From Bacteroidaceae bacterium (GTDB lineage Bacteria; Bacteroidota; Bacteroidia; Bacteroidales; Bacteroidaceae), in assembly GCA_017445925.1 (NCBI GenBank), contig JAFSRW010000071.1, positions 1-36,871 of the forward strand: 36,871 bases of DNA. Direction: 5' to 3'. Made by a program: the position numbers and the translations under genes. Under the pieces are notes generated by a model that was not told the DNA's origin, made no database searches, and saw only the letters and a list, made by a program, of their open reading frames with translations. Positions 6,804 through 14,478 of the stretch are shown here, piece after piece. The first letter of the stretch is position 1. The number at the start of each line of letters is the position of its first letter.

Positions 6804-7505
6804 TCACTTCTTGAAGATTTTTACAAGTTTGTTTCCTATTTTATCAACAAACAAATTACGGGTGGTAGTATCAGGGGAGCACTTTTCTGTCGATTCTTTA
6901 CGCTTCTTACACCATTCCAGAATAGCATCGTAGCCATCTCCATTTGGGAATCTCATATAACATTTATGGTCTTTGTTTTTTGCCTCCATAATAATAGCTA
7001 TTGCTTCTTCTTCGCGATTATTATGGAGTAAAGCCATGATATAATCTAATCTGTCGTTATTAAAGGCCATGACTTTGCTTTCGTCGGGAAAGAATGTGTT
7101 AGCATCTGGATTCTCCTTGAGGAATTGAAGAATGTCAGATGCGGCTTTTCTGAAAATCCTATCCCAGATTTCCTCTAAGTCCTCTGCGGTATAACTATTT
7201 GTATCATTTACTAAGGCATCATATGTGGCAATCTTCTGAGCGCTAATGGCAGCAGCTCCATTACCTCTCAGGCTCATGGGCGGTTTCTTTTCATTCCTAA
7301 ATATGCCTGTTATCTCCCACCACAGGTCATCAAAATAAAGCGGTTTTACTTCTAACCACGCATCTTTGGACTCACAATGAAGCAAAATGAAAATATAGCC
7401 TTCTTCTACTTTCCAGTCAAGATAAGAACTCTGACGCCATCCATATTTCTTGGCAACATTCCTACGCGCAGCATCGTCTAATTTCTGAAAATCTTTATTT
7501 GTCAT
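6804..7505 (-). CDS. Hypothetical protein, 233 residues
   Basis: A soluble protein without signal peptide or membrane span, beginning MTNKDFQKLDDAARRNVAKK. The N-terminal ~100 residues (YGWRQSSYLDWKVEEGYIF ... DAWLEVKPLYFDDLWWEI) look like an alpha/beta fold loosely reminiscent of DUF4304-type proteins, and the C-terminal half is helical. I do not recognise it with confidence. A near-consensus promoter lies upstream (7543-7574). The minus-strand sequence after the stop carries GCGACTCCCATTTCT, also present in the hairpin after the DUF3987 gene, so it may serve as terminator. Confidence 0.7.
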   Translation of the reverse strand: MTNKDFQKLDDAARRNVAKKYGWRQSSYLDWKVEEGYIFILLHCESKDAWLEVKPLYFDDLWWEITGIFRNEKKPPMSLRGNGAAAISAQKIATYDALVNDTNSYTAEDLEEIWDRIFRKAASDILQFLKENPDANTFFPDESKVMAFNNDRLDYIMALLHNNREEEAIAIIMEAKNKDHKCYMRFPNGDGYDAILEWCKKRKESTEKCSPDTTTRNLFVDKIGNKLVKIFKK

Positions 7506-7542
7506 GATTTCATACGTATATCATTTAAGTCTGTCCATACCG

Positions 7543-7574
7543 CAAAGGTACTAGTTTTGGTTTTAGGCGCAAAA
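7543..7574 (-). promoter_or_regulatory. Promoter of the 233-residue hypothetical gene
   Basis: Minus strand TTTTG (7570-7574), 19 bp, TACCTTTG (7543-7550): a close match to the Bacteroidetes consensus, 38 bp before the ATG. Confidence 0.75.
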
Positions 7575-7594
7575 TAATTTGGGTTATTTCTTCA

Positions 7595-7690
7595 AAAAAG
7601 CCCCGCAAGATTTCTCCTGCTGGGGGCTTTCTTATTGTTAGCAAACCACCTTAATGGGACGCGGGACGCTGGGACACTGGGACGTTTTAC
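7595..7690. repeat. Dispersed hairpin copy 4 with full tail and GGGACG array
   Basis: AAAGCCCCGCA-AGATTTCTCC-TGCTGGGGGCTTT, then TTATTGTTAGCAAACC, ACCTTAATGGGACGC and GGGACGCTGGGACACTGGGA. It lies between two divergent genes (7505 minus, 7803 plus) and so follows the stop of neither; it cannot be explained as a terminator of a neighbour. Confidence 0.85.
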
Positions 7691-7702
7691 GGAATCATGT
7701 CG

Positions 7703-7773
7703 AAAAATGTTGCGCGCAAACAACACTTTTTATGTAAAAATGTTGCGCGTAATCAACACTTTTATTATCTTTG
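7703..7773 (+). promoter_or_regulatory. Tandem 33-bp dyad operator and promoter of the AAA ATPase gene
   Basis: TGTTGCGCGCAAACAACA (7708-7725) and TGTTGCGCGTAATCAACA (7741-7758) are two copies, 33 bp apart, of a dyad TGTTG-N8-CAACA, each flanked by AAAAA on the left and CTTTT on the right. The second copy contains the -33 TTG (7743-7745), 20 bp from a TATCTTTG -7 box (7766-7773). A regulator bound to the dyads would block this promoter. Confidence 0.75.
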
Positions 7774-7802
7774 CCGCAGAAATATAGCTAAAACCATTCA
7801 AT

Positions 7803-9014
7803 ATGGACACATTATTCAGAAAGAGTGACCGCCTTTTGGCCAATGTCAGCATGGAGATAGTGCGCGAAAAGATGAGCGAAATCCACTGGAACGCCCAACT
7901 TATTAGCATTATGGGTGCCAAGGGTGTAGGCAAATCCACGCTCATCAAGCAGTATCTGAAGCAGAACTATCAGCCCCTCGACCGCCGTATGCTGTATTGC
8001 TCGGCTGATACGGTTGAATTTTCCACCCGTACGCTGGTAGAATTAGCAGAGGAATTTGTAATTCGTGGCGGCGAACTGCTGGTAATAGATGAGATTCATA
8101 AATACAAATCTGGCACCTCGGACTGGAGCCGCGAAATAAAGGAAATCTATGAGCTGTTTCCCCAGTTGAAGTTGATAGTAAGCGGTTCCTCCCTTCTTCG
8201 GCTGAGAGAAGGCGATGCCGACCTCTCGCGTCGTGCCGTTAAATACACAATGTCTGGCCTTTCCTTCCGCGAATCCCTCCGCTTTTATCATGGCTTATCG
8301 TTCGAGAAATGGACACTGCAGGATATCTTAGAGCATCCTTACGACTTGTGGCAAATGGTGACCTCGAAGTGCAAACCCGTAGCCCTGTTCAAAGAATATC
8401 TGGAGAAAGGTTACTATCCATTCTTATTGGAGGGCGAGGGCGAATATTATACCAAGATAGAGCAGGTTGTGAATTACATCATCGAGATCGAACTGCCCCG
8501 CATTTGTAAGGTAGATGTATCCAACGTCAGAAAACTGCAGGCACTCATTGCCCTGATTTGCAGCGAAGTGCCTTTCGAGCTGAATGCCAATAAAATAGCT
8601 GCAGCTCTTGAGATTGGTCGTGATACGGTGGTGGAATATCTGAAATATCTAGGCGATGCCAAGGTGCTGAACCTGCTATATTCCGACAAGAAGAAGATTG
8701 GTAAGCTCTCGAAGCCCGACAAGGTTTATCTGGAGAATCCCAATATCCTCTACGCTCTGGCTCCCACAAAGGCCGACATTGGCACGCTGCGCGAAACCTT
8801 TGCCATCGGCAGCCTCTCTGAATTGCACAATGTGGAATACGGTAAGGCCCAGGGCGACTTCAAGGTCGACGAAAAATATACCTTTGAGATTGGTGGTCGA
8901 AGCAAGGATTTCTCCCAGATAGCGGGCGTAAAAGATTCCTACATCTTTGCCGACGACTGGGATATGCCCGACGGAGCCAAACTGCCCCTCTGGATGCTGG
9001 GCTTCCTATATTAA
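7803..9014 (+). CDS. AAA_14/DUF4143-type ATPase
   Basis: A 403-residue cytoplasmic ATPase. Walker A is GAKGVGKST (38-46) and Walker B is LLVIDEIHKY with D96-E97. The sensor region VSGSSLLRL (about 130-138) and the arginine-containing LSRRAVKY follow. The C-terminal half (winged-helix ALEIGRDTVVEYLKYL, then YLENPNILYAL and VDEKYTFEIGGRSKDFSQIA) fits DUF4143, a nuclease-like fold whose catalytic residues look partly kept. Such proteins are abundant, often orphan and of unclear role in Bacteroidales; links to mobile elements or defence have been proposed. It stands alone behind a dyad-controlled promoter. Confidence 0.9.
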   Translation: MDTLFRKSDRLLANVSMEIVREKMSEIHWNAQLISIMGAKGVGKSTLIKQYLKQNYQPLDRRMLYCSADTVEFSTRTLVELAEEFVIRGGELLVIDEIHKYKSGTSDWSREIKEIYELFPQLKLIVSGSSLLRLREGDADLSRRAVKYTMSGLSFRESLRFYHGLSFEKWTLQDILEHPYDLWQMVTSKCKPVALFKEYLEKGYYPFLLEGEGEYYTKIEQVVNYIIEIELPRICKVDVSNVRKLQALIALICSEVPFELNANKIAAALEIGRDTVVEYLKYLGDAKVLNLLYSDKKKIGKLSKPDKVYLENPNILYALAPTKADIGTLRETFAIGSLSELHNVEYGKAQGDFKVDEKYTFEIGGRSKDFSQIAGVKDSYIFADDWDMPDGAKLPLWMLGFLY

Positions 9015-9477
9015 TCCGAAAAATCATTACATCGTAAAATTCCCTAACTACCCCGTTTTTACTGCCTAGTTAGAGAAAATTTACTGCCACACGAGGGAAT
9101 TTTTGCGGCCCTTAATAGTAGCAATTGCTAGCATTAATAGTGCCGAAAGAGCCCATTTTACGGGCTTGCGAAGCGTTGCGAAAATGTTTGACAATGCGGA
9201 TGTGATTCACTGTCGGTTTTTAACAGTTTAACAGTTAATTTTTGAGCCCTACCCCCCTCTCAGACTTGCGTGGGGAGTGTTAATATTTATTAATATATAT
9301 TAATATATATATAATCATATAGATATAAATAATGTATTAATCTATCTCTCTTTCTGTGGGGTACCCTTTAAATTTTAACTGTTAAACTGTTAAACTGTTA
9401 AAGCTACCCCTTGGCTATGTGCTCAGATTGTTGTACCTTTGCTCCTCGAAAAATAAAAATGAATAATCCAATATTGT
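9015..9477. other. 463-bp gene-free region with dyads, AT-rich core and TTTAACAG arrays
   Basis: No ORF or RNA gene is supported. From left to right: a 10-bp inverted repeat AAAATTCCCT (9036-9045) / AGGGAATTTT (9094-9103) enclosing CTAACTA / TAGTTAG and two copies of TTTACTGCC; a GCCC-ATTTTAC-GGGC hairpin (9150-9165); TTTAACAGTTTAACAGTTAA (9220-9239); an AT-only stretch of TTAATATA units (about 9280-9345); CTGTTAAACTGTTAAACTG (9380-9398), the inverse of the first array; then the promoter of the next gene. Confidence 0.8.
9411..9441 (+). promoter_or_regulatory. Promoter of the 221-residue gene
   Basis: TTG (9411-9413), 20 bp, TACCTTTG (9434-9441), 37 bp before ATG 9478. The -33 box follows directly on the inverted TTTAACAG array. 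Confidence 0.7.
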
Positions 9478-10143
9478 ATGAATTCTAAGATACTGAAACT
9501 GGATGCACCTTACAACGTGATATACGCTGGAGGGCTTGTTGGGCGACACATCGCCACCATGGTTACTTGGACGGAGGACGAAGACGGGGAGATGACGGAC
9601 ACCGTTTCCTATCCCATCATAGACAGAGGCGAGGAGTTCCCTGCCGGCAAACTGGTAATGGAGGACTTGGATGACTGCCGCGTGATTTGTCCTTACGGGA
9701 AAAAAACTAACCTCTATTGGTTGGCTCATATCATAGAGTACGACTTCCAACAATTGGAGCCTGCTGGAACAGAATATATTATAGAACGTACCCAGCGGCT
9801 TGGCTGTAAGATAGTCTTTCCTAAAATAAAGAATGAGAATGGCGTAGAAATTACAAAGTGGGATTTTAACGCTACGCTGTACATTACGCCACTAAACGCT
9901 TCTTGGGAGGAAAAGCAGGAATTTATAGTCAAGAGCAACGTATATGAAGGATTCTATTTTCAGGCAGAGGGAACGGCCCATGAGATTCAAAACGAGCTAG
10001 AGTATCAGCTCTCGGTCTACACGGGATATTTCCCTAAAGAGTTAATCCGAATCCGTTTCCAGACATCGGACTTTGAATTGGACGATGTTATCAAATATCT
10101 GAACAAGTCACAAGGTATTAAGAATGAAGACAATGCTTACTGA
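9478..10143 (+). CDS. Hypothetical protein, first gene of the DUF3987 block
   Basis: A 221-residue acidic soluble protein beginning MNSKILKLDAPYNVIYAGGL, with no signal peptide, membrane segment or known motif. It overlaps the next gene by 20 bp, so the two are translationally coupled. Together with the following gene and the BT4734/DUF3987 ATPase it forms a block bounded by TTTAACAG repeats, suggesting a shared role, but what that is cannot be read from this protein. Confidence 0.75.
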   Translation: MNSKILKLDAPYNVIYAGGLVGRHIATMVTWTEDEDGEMTDTVSYPIIDRGEEFPAGKLVMEDLDDCRVICPYGKKTNLYWLAHIIEYDFQQLEPAGTEYIIERTQRLGCKIVFPKIKNENGVEITKWDFNATLYITPLNASWEEKQEFIVKSNVYEGFYFQAEGTAHEIQNELEYQLSVYTGYFPKELIRIRFQTSDFELDDVIKYLNKSQGIKNEDNAY

Positions 10144-10702
10144 ACTGCCACACATACCCGTTGACTTTGTTGCGGGCGTTGCCAAGACCAAAAAGACCGA
10201 CGGACTGCGCAAACCTTACGTGGAACTGATTAAGAACTGGGCCGAGCACGAGGGAATGGAAGAAGCCGGTATGCGCGCCATCTGCTCCATTGCCGGCACA
10301 CAGCAAGTGGATGCCGACCATATGCCCAAGGAGTTCTTCCCCGCCTTCCGGAAGGGCGGGAAGGCCGAAGAGCTGATTCAGATTATCCGCAAGATAAACG
10401 ATGACATACAGAGTGGTGAGGAAATGTGGACGTGGGCACACGTGATGCGCGTAATGGTGGACGAGACAATTATTATGCCATCTGTGACGGTTAACCGATT
10501 CGACACCATCATCTGCTCTATGATTCCTGGCAAGGGAAAGGATACCGTACGCAAGAACGGCGACTTCCGTATTATGAGCGACATAAAGAAAACTTATCAG
10601 ACGATGACATCGCAAAGTTACCTCGACCCCGTAGAAGCGTCGAACAAGGAAATCTGCCAACAGGTTGCCAAACGCTTTATGCCGTTAAAGGTTATGAGTT
10701 GA
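10124..10702 (+). CDS. Hypothetical protein, second gene of the DUF3987 block
   Basis: A 192-residue soluble protein (MKTMLTELPHIPVDFVAGVA). A second in-frame ATG at 10133 (MLTELPHIP) is an equally good start. It is helical in the middle (PAFRKGGKAEELIQIIRKIN) and has a basic end. The family is not recognised. It overlaps the preceding gene by 20 bp, and a 242-bp gap with the phased TTCCRA array and a fresh promoter separates it from the ATPase gene, so that gene can be controlled separately. Confidence 0.75.
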   Translation: MKTMLTELPHIPVDFVAGVAKTKKTDGLRKPYVELIKNWAEHEGMEEAGMRAICSIAGTQQVDADHMPKEFFPAFRKGGKAEELIQIIRKINDDIQSGEEMWTWAHVMRVMVDETIIMPSVTVNRFDTIICSMIPGKGKDTVRKNGDFRIMSDIKKTYQTMTSQSYLDPVEASNKEICQQVAKRFMPLKVMS

Positions 10703-10728
10703 ACGTTGATAATTAGCGTCCGAAAAGG

Positions 10729-10839
10729 TTCCAAACCCGTTCCGACGCACCCAACTCTCTTCCGATTTTATCCAACACGTTTCCGAGGGATTTCCAACCA
10801 GTTTCCGAAATCCTTCCAACCCCTTCAGACCCCTTAAAA
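10729..10839. repeat. Helically phased array of TTCCAA/TTCCGA units
   Basis: TTCC-like hexamers begin at 10729, 10740, 10750 (degenerate), 10760, 10770, 10781, 10792, 10803, 10814, 10824 (TTCAGA) and 10834 (degenerate): spacing 10 or 11 bp, mean about 10.5. The fifth base alternates strictly A, G, A, G..., so the true unit is about 21 bp (TTCCAA-N5-TTCCGA-N5), about five copies. It ends just before the -33 box of the DUF3987 gene. Confidence 0.9.
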
Positions 10840-10843
10840 CCTA

Positions 10844-10874
10844 TTGCTATACCTTATTTATTGTTATAATTTTG
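10844..10874 (+). promoter_or_regulatory. Promoter of the BT4734/DUF3987 gene
   Basis: TTG (10844-10846), 20 bp, TAATTTTG (10867-10874), about 70 bp before the ATG, directly downstream of the phased TTCCRA array. Confidence 0.65.
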
Positions 10875-10944
10875 TGATACGATTTTGATGCTGGCCAGCC
10901 AAAAAAATCGCCAAAAAAATGTGTAACATAAAATTATAACGAAA

Positions 10945-13224
10945 ATGAAAAATCAAACGATGATGGGCATTGCGCCCAACAGCTTTAGCAGCGTAGAGTG
11001 CTGCACCCTTGAGACTATGTACGCTCACATGGACAACCCTGAGACAGCGCAGATTTGCGCCGACATAGCTGCTGCCCTTGAGCAAGTGAAACGTGGCGAG
11101 ATGACACGCGAGGCCTTTGATGAGTTCAAGCTTAATAAGAAGAAGCAGCTGCCCGTACTGACCCCTCATGCCACCTATAAGGATGGTGTGCGCAAGAACA
11201 AGATGGCAATCCCCAGCGGACTCTCGATGTACGACATTGACCATATCGCCGACCCCAAAGGCTACTTTAATACTATGGTACGCGAGCGCGTGGGCGAGCT
11301 GGGCATCGATATGGCCTATGTAACGCCCTCTACTGAGGGTTTGCGCCTCATATTCGAGATGCCTGAGGGAATGACCTTGGCCGAGGCTCAGAAGTGGATG
11401 AGTGAGCAACTGGGCGACGCCAACTACGACGGCTCCGTTAAGGATTATGCCCGCTGCTCGTTCCTGGTTCCTCGCGCGTACCTTCTCTATATAGATGAGG
11501 AGGAACTTTGCAAGGAGCGTGAGGTGAAAGCAGTACCTCAAAACAAGGTAGTGCTTGAACCAGTGTTGCAAAACGCGACGGTGGTTAACGAGCCGAAATT
11601 TCGACCCGGCCAAGCCACAGCCCGTAACCTGCGCATCTTCGACCTCTGTCTGGCGGAAGCAGGTCTGAAGTTGGAGGAGATAGACAACATTGGCGTTTAC
11701 AACTGGCACAACACATTGGTGGCTATACTGAGCATAGGCATCTGCCGTCTGATGAAGCAAGAGGAACTGTTGGCCGTAATAGCCGAACGTATGCCCAACT
11801 ACGCCAAGGAGCAGGATTGCCAGCGACTCATCAGCGACTTCTACAAGGACTACACCCGGATGAATGCACCCATGAGCCAGCGTCTGCGTGCCATCTATGC
11901 CGAGAGTATGACGGAGCAGAAAGACAAGTCTGCAAAGGCAGAGGAAATCTTGGGCGAAGAGCCTCCACAGCTGCCTAAGCGCCTGCCCAAGAGCATCAAG
12001 CTGCTAGTCAGCAAGGAACCCGATGTGTACAAGCCCGCAGTCGTTATGGCCGTCTTTCCTGCCCTTGGAGCACATCTGGTAGGCACACGCTTTCTCTACA
12101 AGGACAACACACCGCACGAGGCAACCTTCATGACGTGCTGCATGGCTCCCATGAGTAGCGGCAAGTCCTGCATCAATCGCGTCTGCGACCTTATCATGGC
12201 CGACATAAAGGCGCGAGACGAGGAGAATTGTCGCCGTGAGAACGAATGGAAAGAGGAGTGTCGGAGCCTGGGTGCCAACAAGCAGAAGCCCAAGCGCCCT
12301 GAGGATCTGATTATCCAGATTATGCCCAGCGATATGACCAATGCCGCCCTCGTACAGCGACTGATGGATGCCGACGGCCATTTCCTGTACACGCATGTAG
12401 ATGAGGTGGAACTCTTCGACCAGCTGAAGGTGAACGGCAAGGCAGGACAGATAGGAAAGATATTCCGCTATGCCTATGACAACCAAGAGTACGGACAGGG
12501 ACGTGTAGGTCTGCAGAGTGTTTCCGGCTCGCCCACCGTTCGCTGGAACTGGAATGCAGCAACCACCATTCAGCGCGGTCAGCAATTCTTCCGACCTATG
12601 TTGGCCGACGGAACCATGAGTCGACTCACCCTCTCCACCATCGTTACCTATCGTGGTATGGAAATGCCCATCCACGGCATCTACGACGACAAGTTTGCCG
12701 AGGAGCTGAAACCTTACATCGACCGCCTGAATGCAGCCCAAGGCCTCATAGACATTCCACAGGCAAAGCGCCTTATCAGTACGCTGGATAAGGAGGCTAA
12801 GGATATGGCTTGGCTCTATGACGATGAGGTATTCGAGAGACTTTCCTATCGTGCCGTTGTGAGTGCTTGGCTGCGTGCTATGGTGCTCTATCTGGCAGAA
12901 GGCAAGTGGAGTAAGGAGATTGAGGCGCTGGCCATGTGGAGCCTGAAGTACGACATGTGGTGCAAGATGCACTTCTTTGGGCAGCAGATGAGTGCTCAGA
13001 TGGAAGGCGAGGTGGTTCGTACGCGTGGACCTCAGAACCTGCTGGACATGCTGGCAGACACCTTCACGCAGGAAGATGCCAAGCAAGTACGCATCCGTGC
13101 GAACAAGAAACCATATCCCAACCCTATGCTTTGTATGTGGGTGAAGCGTGGCTACATTACCCAAGATGCTGATGGCATTTACCACAAGACGGCATCTTAC
13201 CTTAAAAGATGTTTGGCAGCATAA
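10945..13224 (+). CDS. BT4734-like (VirE N-terminal) / DUF3987 ATPase
   Basis: A 759-residue two-part protein. The N-terminal half carries the BT4734/VirE-N type primase-like domain (about 60-190: YDIDHIADPKGYF, TPSTEGLRLIFEMPEG, YARCSFLVPRAYLLYI), including an acidic D-x-D near the start of the core and a D-x-A-R motif. The C-terminal half is DUF3987, with a Walker A-like APMSSGKS at about 401-408 and an acidic THVDEVELFDQL segment likely to be Walker B. Proteins of this make-up are widespread in Bacteroidales islands and beside capsule loci and are thought to be primase-helicase-like; the biochemical role is unproven. It has its own promoter behind the phased array, and the strong hairpin at 13234-13270 follows. 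Confidence 0.88.
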   Translation: MKNQTMMGIAPNSFSSVECCTLETMYAHMDNPETAQICADIAAALEQVKRGEMTREAFDEFKLNKKKQLPVLTPHATYKDGVRKNKMAIPSGLSMYDIDHIADPKGYFNTMVRERVGELGIDMAYVTPSTEGLRLIFEMPEGMTLAEAQKWMSEQLGDANYDGSVKDYARCSFLVPRAYLLYIDEEELCKEREVKAVPQNKVVLEPVLQNATVVNEPKFRPGQATARNLRIFDLCLAEAGLKLEEIDNIGVYNWHNTLVAILSIGICRLMKQEELLAVIAERMPNYAKEQDCQRLISDFYKDYTRMNAPMSQRLRAIYAESMTEQKDKSAKAEEILGEEPPQLPKRLPKSIKLLVSKEPDVYKPAVVMAVFPALGAHLVGTRFLYKDNTPHEATFMTCCMAPMSSGKSCINRVCDLIMADIKARDEENCRRENEWKEECRSLGANKQKPKRPEDLIIQIMPSDMTNAALVQRLMDADGHFLYTHVDEVELFDQLKVNGKAGQIGKIFRYAYDNQEYGQGRVGLQSVSGSPTVRWNWNAATTIQRGQQFFRPMLADGTMSRLTLSTIVTYRGMEMPIHGIYDDKFAEELKPYIDRLNAAQGLIDIPQAKRLISTLDKEAKDMAWLYDDEVFERLSYRAVVSAWLRAMVLYLAEGKWSKEIEALAMWSLKYDMWCKMHFFGQQMSAQMEGEVVRTRGPQNLLDMLADTFTQEDAKQVRIRANKKPYPNPMLCMWVKRGYITQDADGIYHKTASYLKRCLAA

Positions 13225-13233
13225 ACAATGTAA

Positions 13234-13357
13234 GAGAATGGGGGTCGCAAAATCGCGACTCCCATTTCTCGTTTAACAGTTTAACAGTTAACAGTTTAAT
13301 TTTAAGGGGTATGTGCAGAAGAAAGCCCCCGCAGGAGAAATCTTGCGGGGTCTTTAT
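13234..13357 (+). terminator. Terminator hairpin, TTTAACAG array and conserved-loop hairpin (copy 5, inverted)
   Basis: GAGAATGGGGGTCGC pairs imperfectly with GCGACTCCCATTTCTC (13234-13270). Then come TTTAACAGTTTAACAG and further units (13272-13302), and finally GCCCCCGCA-GGAGAAATCT-TGCGGGG with TCTTTATTTTTT (13325-13361). Both hairpins have T-rich right sides and can end the ATPase transcript. Confidence 0.8.
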
Positions 13358-13428
13358 TTTTTGTGCAGACCTCTAATACAGAAAAGGGAAATATTCCTTG
13401 GATGAGGAAAATTCTTCTTGCCTTTTCT

Positions 13429-13457
13429 TTGTTTTCTAAAAATTAACCGTATCTTTA
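13429..13457 (+). promoter_or_regulatory. Candidate promoter of the 263-residue secreted protein
   Basis: TTG (13429-13431), 18 bp, TATCTTTA (13450-13457). It lies downstream of the ATG at 13418, which rules that ATG out as the start and favours 13505. Confidence 0.5.
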
Positions 13458-13504
13458 CAGCAGAAATTATATTGTTTTTACCAATAAAAAGAAATAAAAC
13501 GGGT

Positions 13505-14296
13505 ATGAAAACTTTGAAAAGTACACAAGCATTGAGAGTTGTTCTTGGACTGTTCCTGGCATTCGCCATGAGCGGCAAAATGTGGGCGCAAAGTAGTAAT
13601 TCACGCTTTTTGGCTGAGGGTGCCGTGCATGAGTATTTAGAGGAAGATAGGGTTCAGATGCGTGCGAACGCCTTTATCTATGAGGGGAAGTTTGAGGAAT
13701 ACCGAAAGTGGCAATTGCATATCAAGAAGGAAAGCCGGAAGATGGAGGTAGCGCATAAGAAGAAGATGAAAAAGATTAAGGATGAGGATGTGCGAGACAG
13801 TCTATACGAGGAATACAAACGTCAGCGTTACGACTTTGTTTACCAGCCATGCCCTTATCCTCAGCACGAATATGTGGTGATTATCCGCCCAACGCTCAAA
13901 CCTACTCGCGGCTTTGCGGTAGAGAAAGATAAGGTGGTTTATATGGATTATAATAAGTTAGAGTCAGGCCCTTTGAATATTTCTGCAACAGAAATCAGTG
14001 AAGATGTGTGCAAGGCTCTAAAAAGTCTGATGGACAATATTGTGGAATCTGCCAAACTCACGTATGACGGGCCCAAGGTCTTGGACGGCACCACCTACAG
14101 CATCATCGACGGGCATTTCCCCTGTTACATGGTTAAGAGTCATGGGGGCAGCAGAAACAACGAAGAAGGCGCAGCTTGCCGCTTGCTGGAGAAGCTTTCT
14201 GAGGCTGCCAAGCAGAAAGATGCTGCCACCATAAACGCACAGCTTGAGGAAATCAAACGCCTGGATGCCTTCTACAGCGCACTGAAGGTTAAGTAA
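13505..14296 (+). CDS. Secreted protein of unknown function, 263 residues
   Basis: ATG 13505 gives a proper signal peptide (MKTLKSTQALRVVLGLFLAF, cleavage near MWAQ at 27); the earlier in-frame ATG 13418 lies upstream of the likely promoter. The mature protein has a strongly charged helical region (about 75-110, HIKKESRKMEVAHKKKMKKI) and then a mixed region with HEYVVIIRPTLKP and YSIIDGHFPCYMV. The C-terminal tail EIKRLDAFYSALKVK is duplicated as a remnant at 482-535. No catalytic motif is recognised. Probably periplasmic or surface-located. Confidence 0.78.
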   Translation: MKTLKSTQALRVVLGLFLAFAMSGKMWAQSSNSRFLAEGAVHEYLEEDRVQMRANAFIYEGKFEEYRKWQLHIKKESRKMEVAHKKKMKKIKDEDVRDSLYEEYKRQRYDFVYQPCPYPQHEYVVIIRPTLKPTRGFAVEKDKVVYMDYNKLESGPLNISATEISEDVCKALKSLMDNIVESAKLTYDGPKVLDGTTYSIIDGHFPCYMVKSHGGSRNNEEGAACRLLEKLSEAAKQKDAATINAQLEEIKRLDAFYSALKVK

Positions 14297-14341
14297 AAAA
14301 CGTCCCACACGTCCCAGCGTCCCACGTCCCATTAAGGTGGT
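14288..14341 (-). repeat. GGGACG-type repeat, inverted copy
   Basis: Read on the minus strand: CCACCTTAATGGGACGTGGG, ACGCTGGGACGTGTGGGACG, TTTTTTAC. It directly follows the stop of the secreted-protein gene, as copy A does for the remnant tail. Confidence 0.8.
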
Positions 14342-14421
14342 TTGCAATTTTCTTTGTACTTTTGATGAACGTTTTCCGTTTAGCGGTGTATATCTTTATG
14401 AGAGCAGCTCTGAAATAGAGA

Positions 14422-14465
14422 GAAGTTAAAGAAGTTATCGCTTCGCTAGAAGTTAAAGAAGTTAA
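14422..14465. repeat. GAAGTTAAA repeat pair around TCGCTTCGCTA core
   Basis: GAAGTTAAAGAAGTTA occurs twice, flanking TCGCTTCGCTA, just before the ATG at 14479. The layout (tandem short repeat, GCTTCGC palindrome, same tandem repeat) resembles the elements found inside the sigma-factor locus. Confidence 0.7.
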
Positions 14466-14478
14466 AAGAAAAAAGAAA

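Noticed and set aside
9015-9477. tRNA gene or integration site
   Set aside because: No cloverleaf, no TTCRANN box and no integrase gene seen; only dyads and AT-rich repeats.
10729-10839. CRISPR array
   Set aside because: The units are 6 bp with 4-5 bp gaps, with no 25-40 bp repeats or unique spacers, and no cas genes nearby.
10864-11760. 298-codon open frame on the minus strand
   Set aside because: Antisense to the N-terminal domain of the same gene and runs into its promoter; a composition shadow.
12004-13185. 393-codon open frame on the minus strand
   Set aside because: Fully antisense to the DUF3987 gene, which has clear domains and codon structure; the minus frame has no recognisable motif or promoter.
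13418-13504. N-terminal extension of the secreted protein at 13505
   Set aside because: The extension would begin upstream of the likely promoter and would bury the signal peptide inside the protein.
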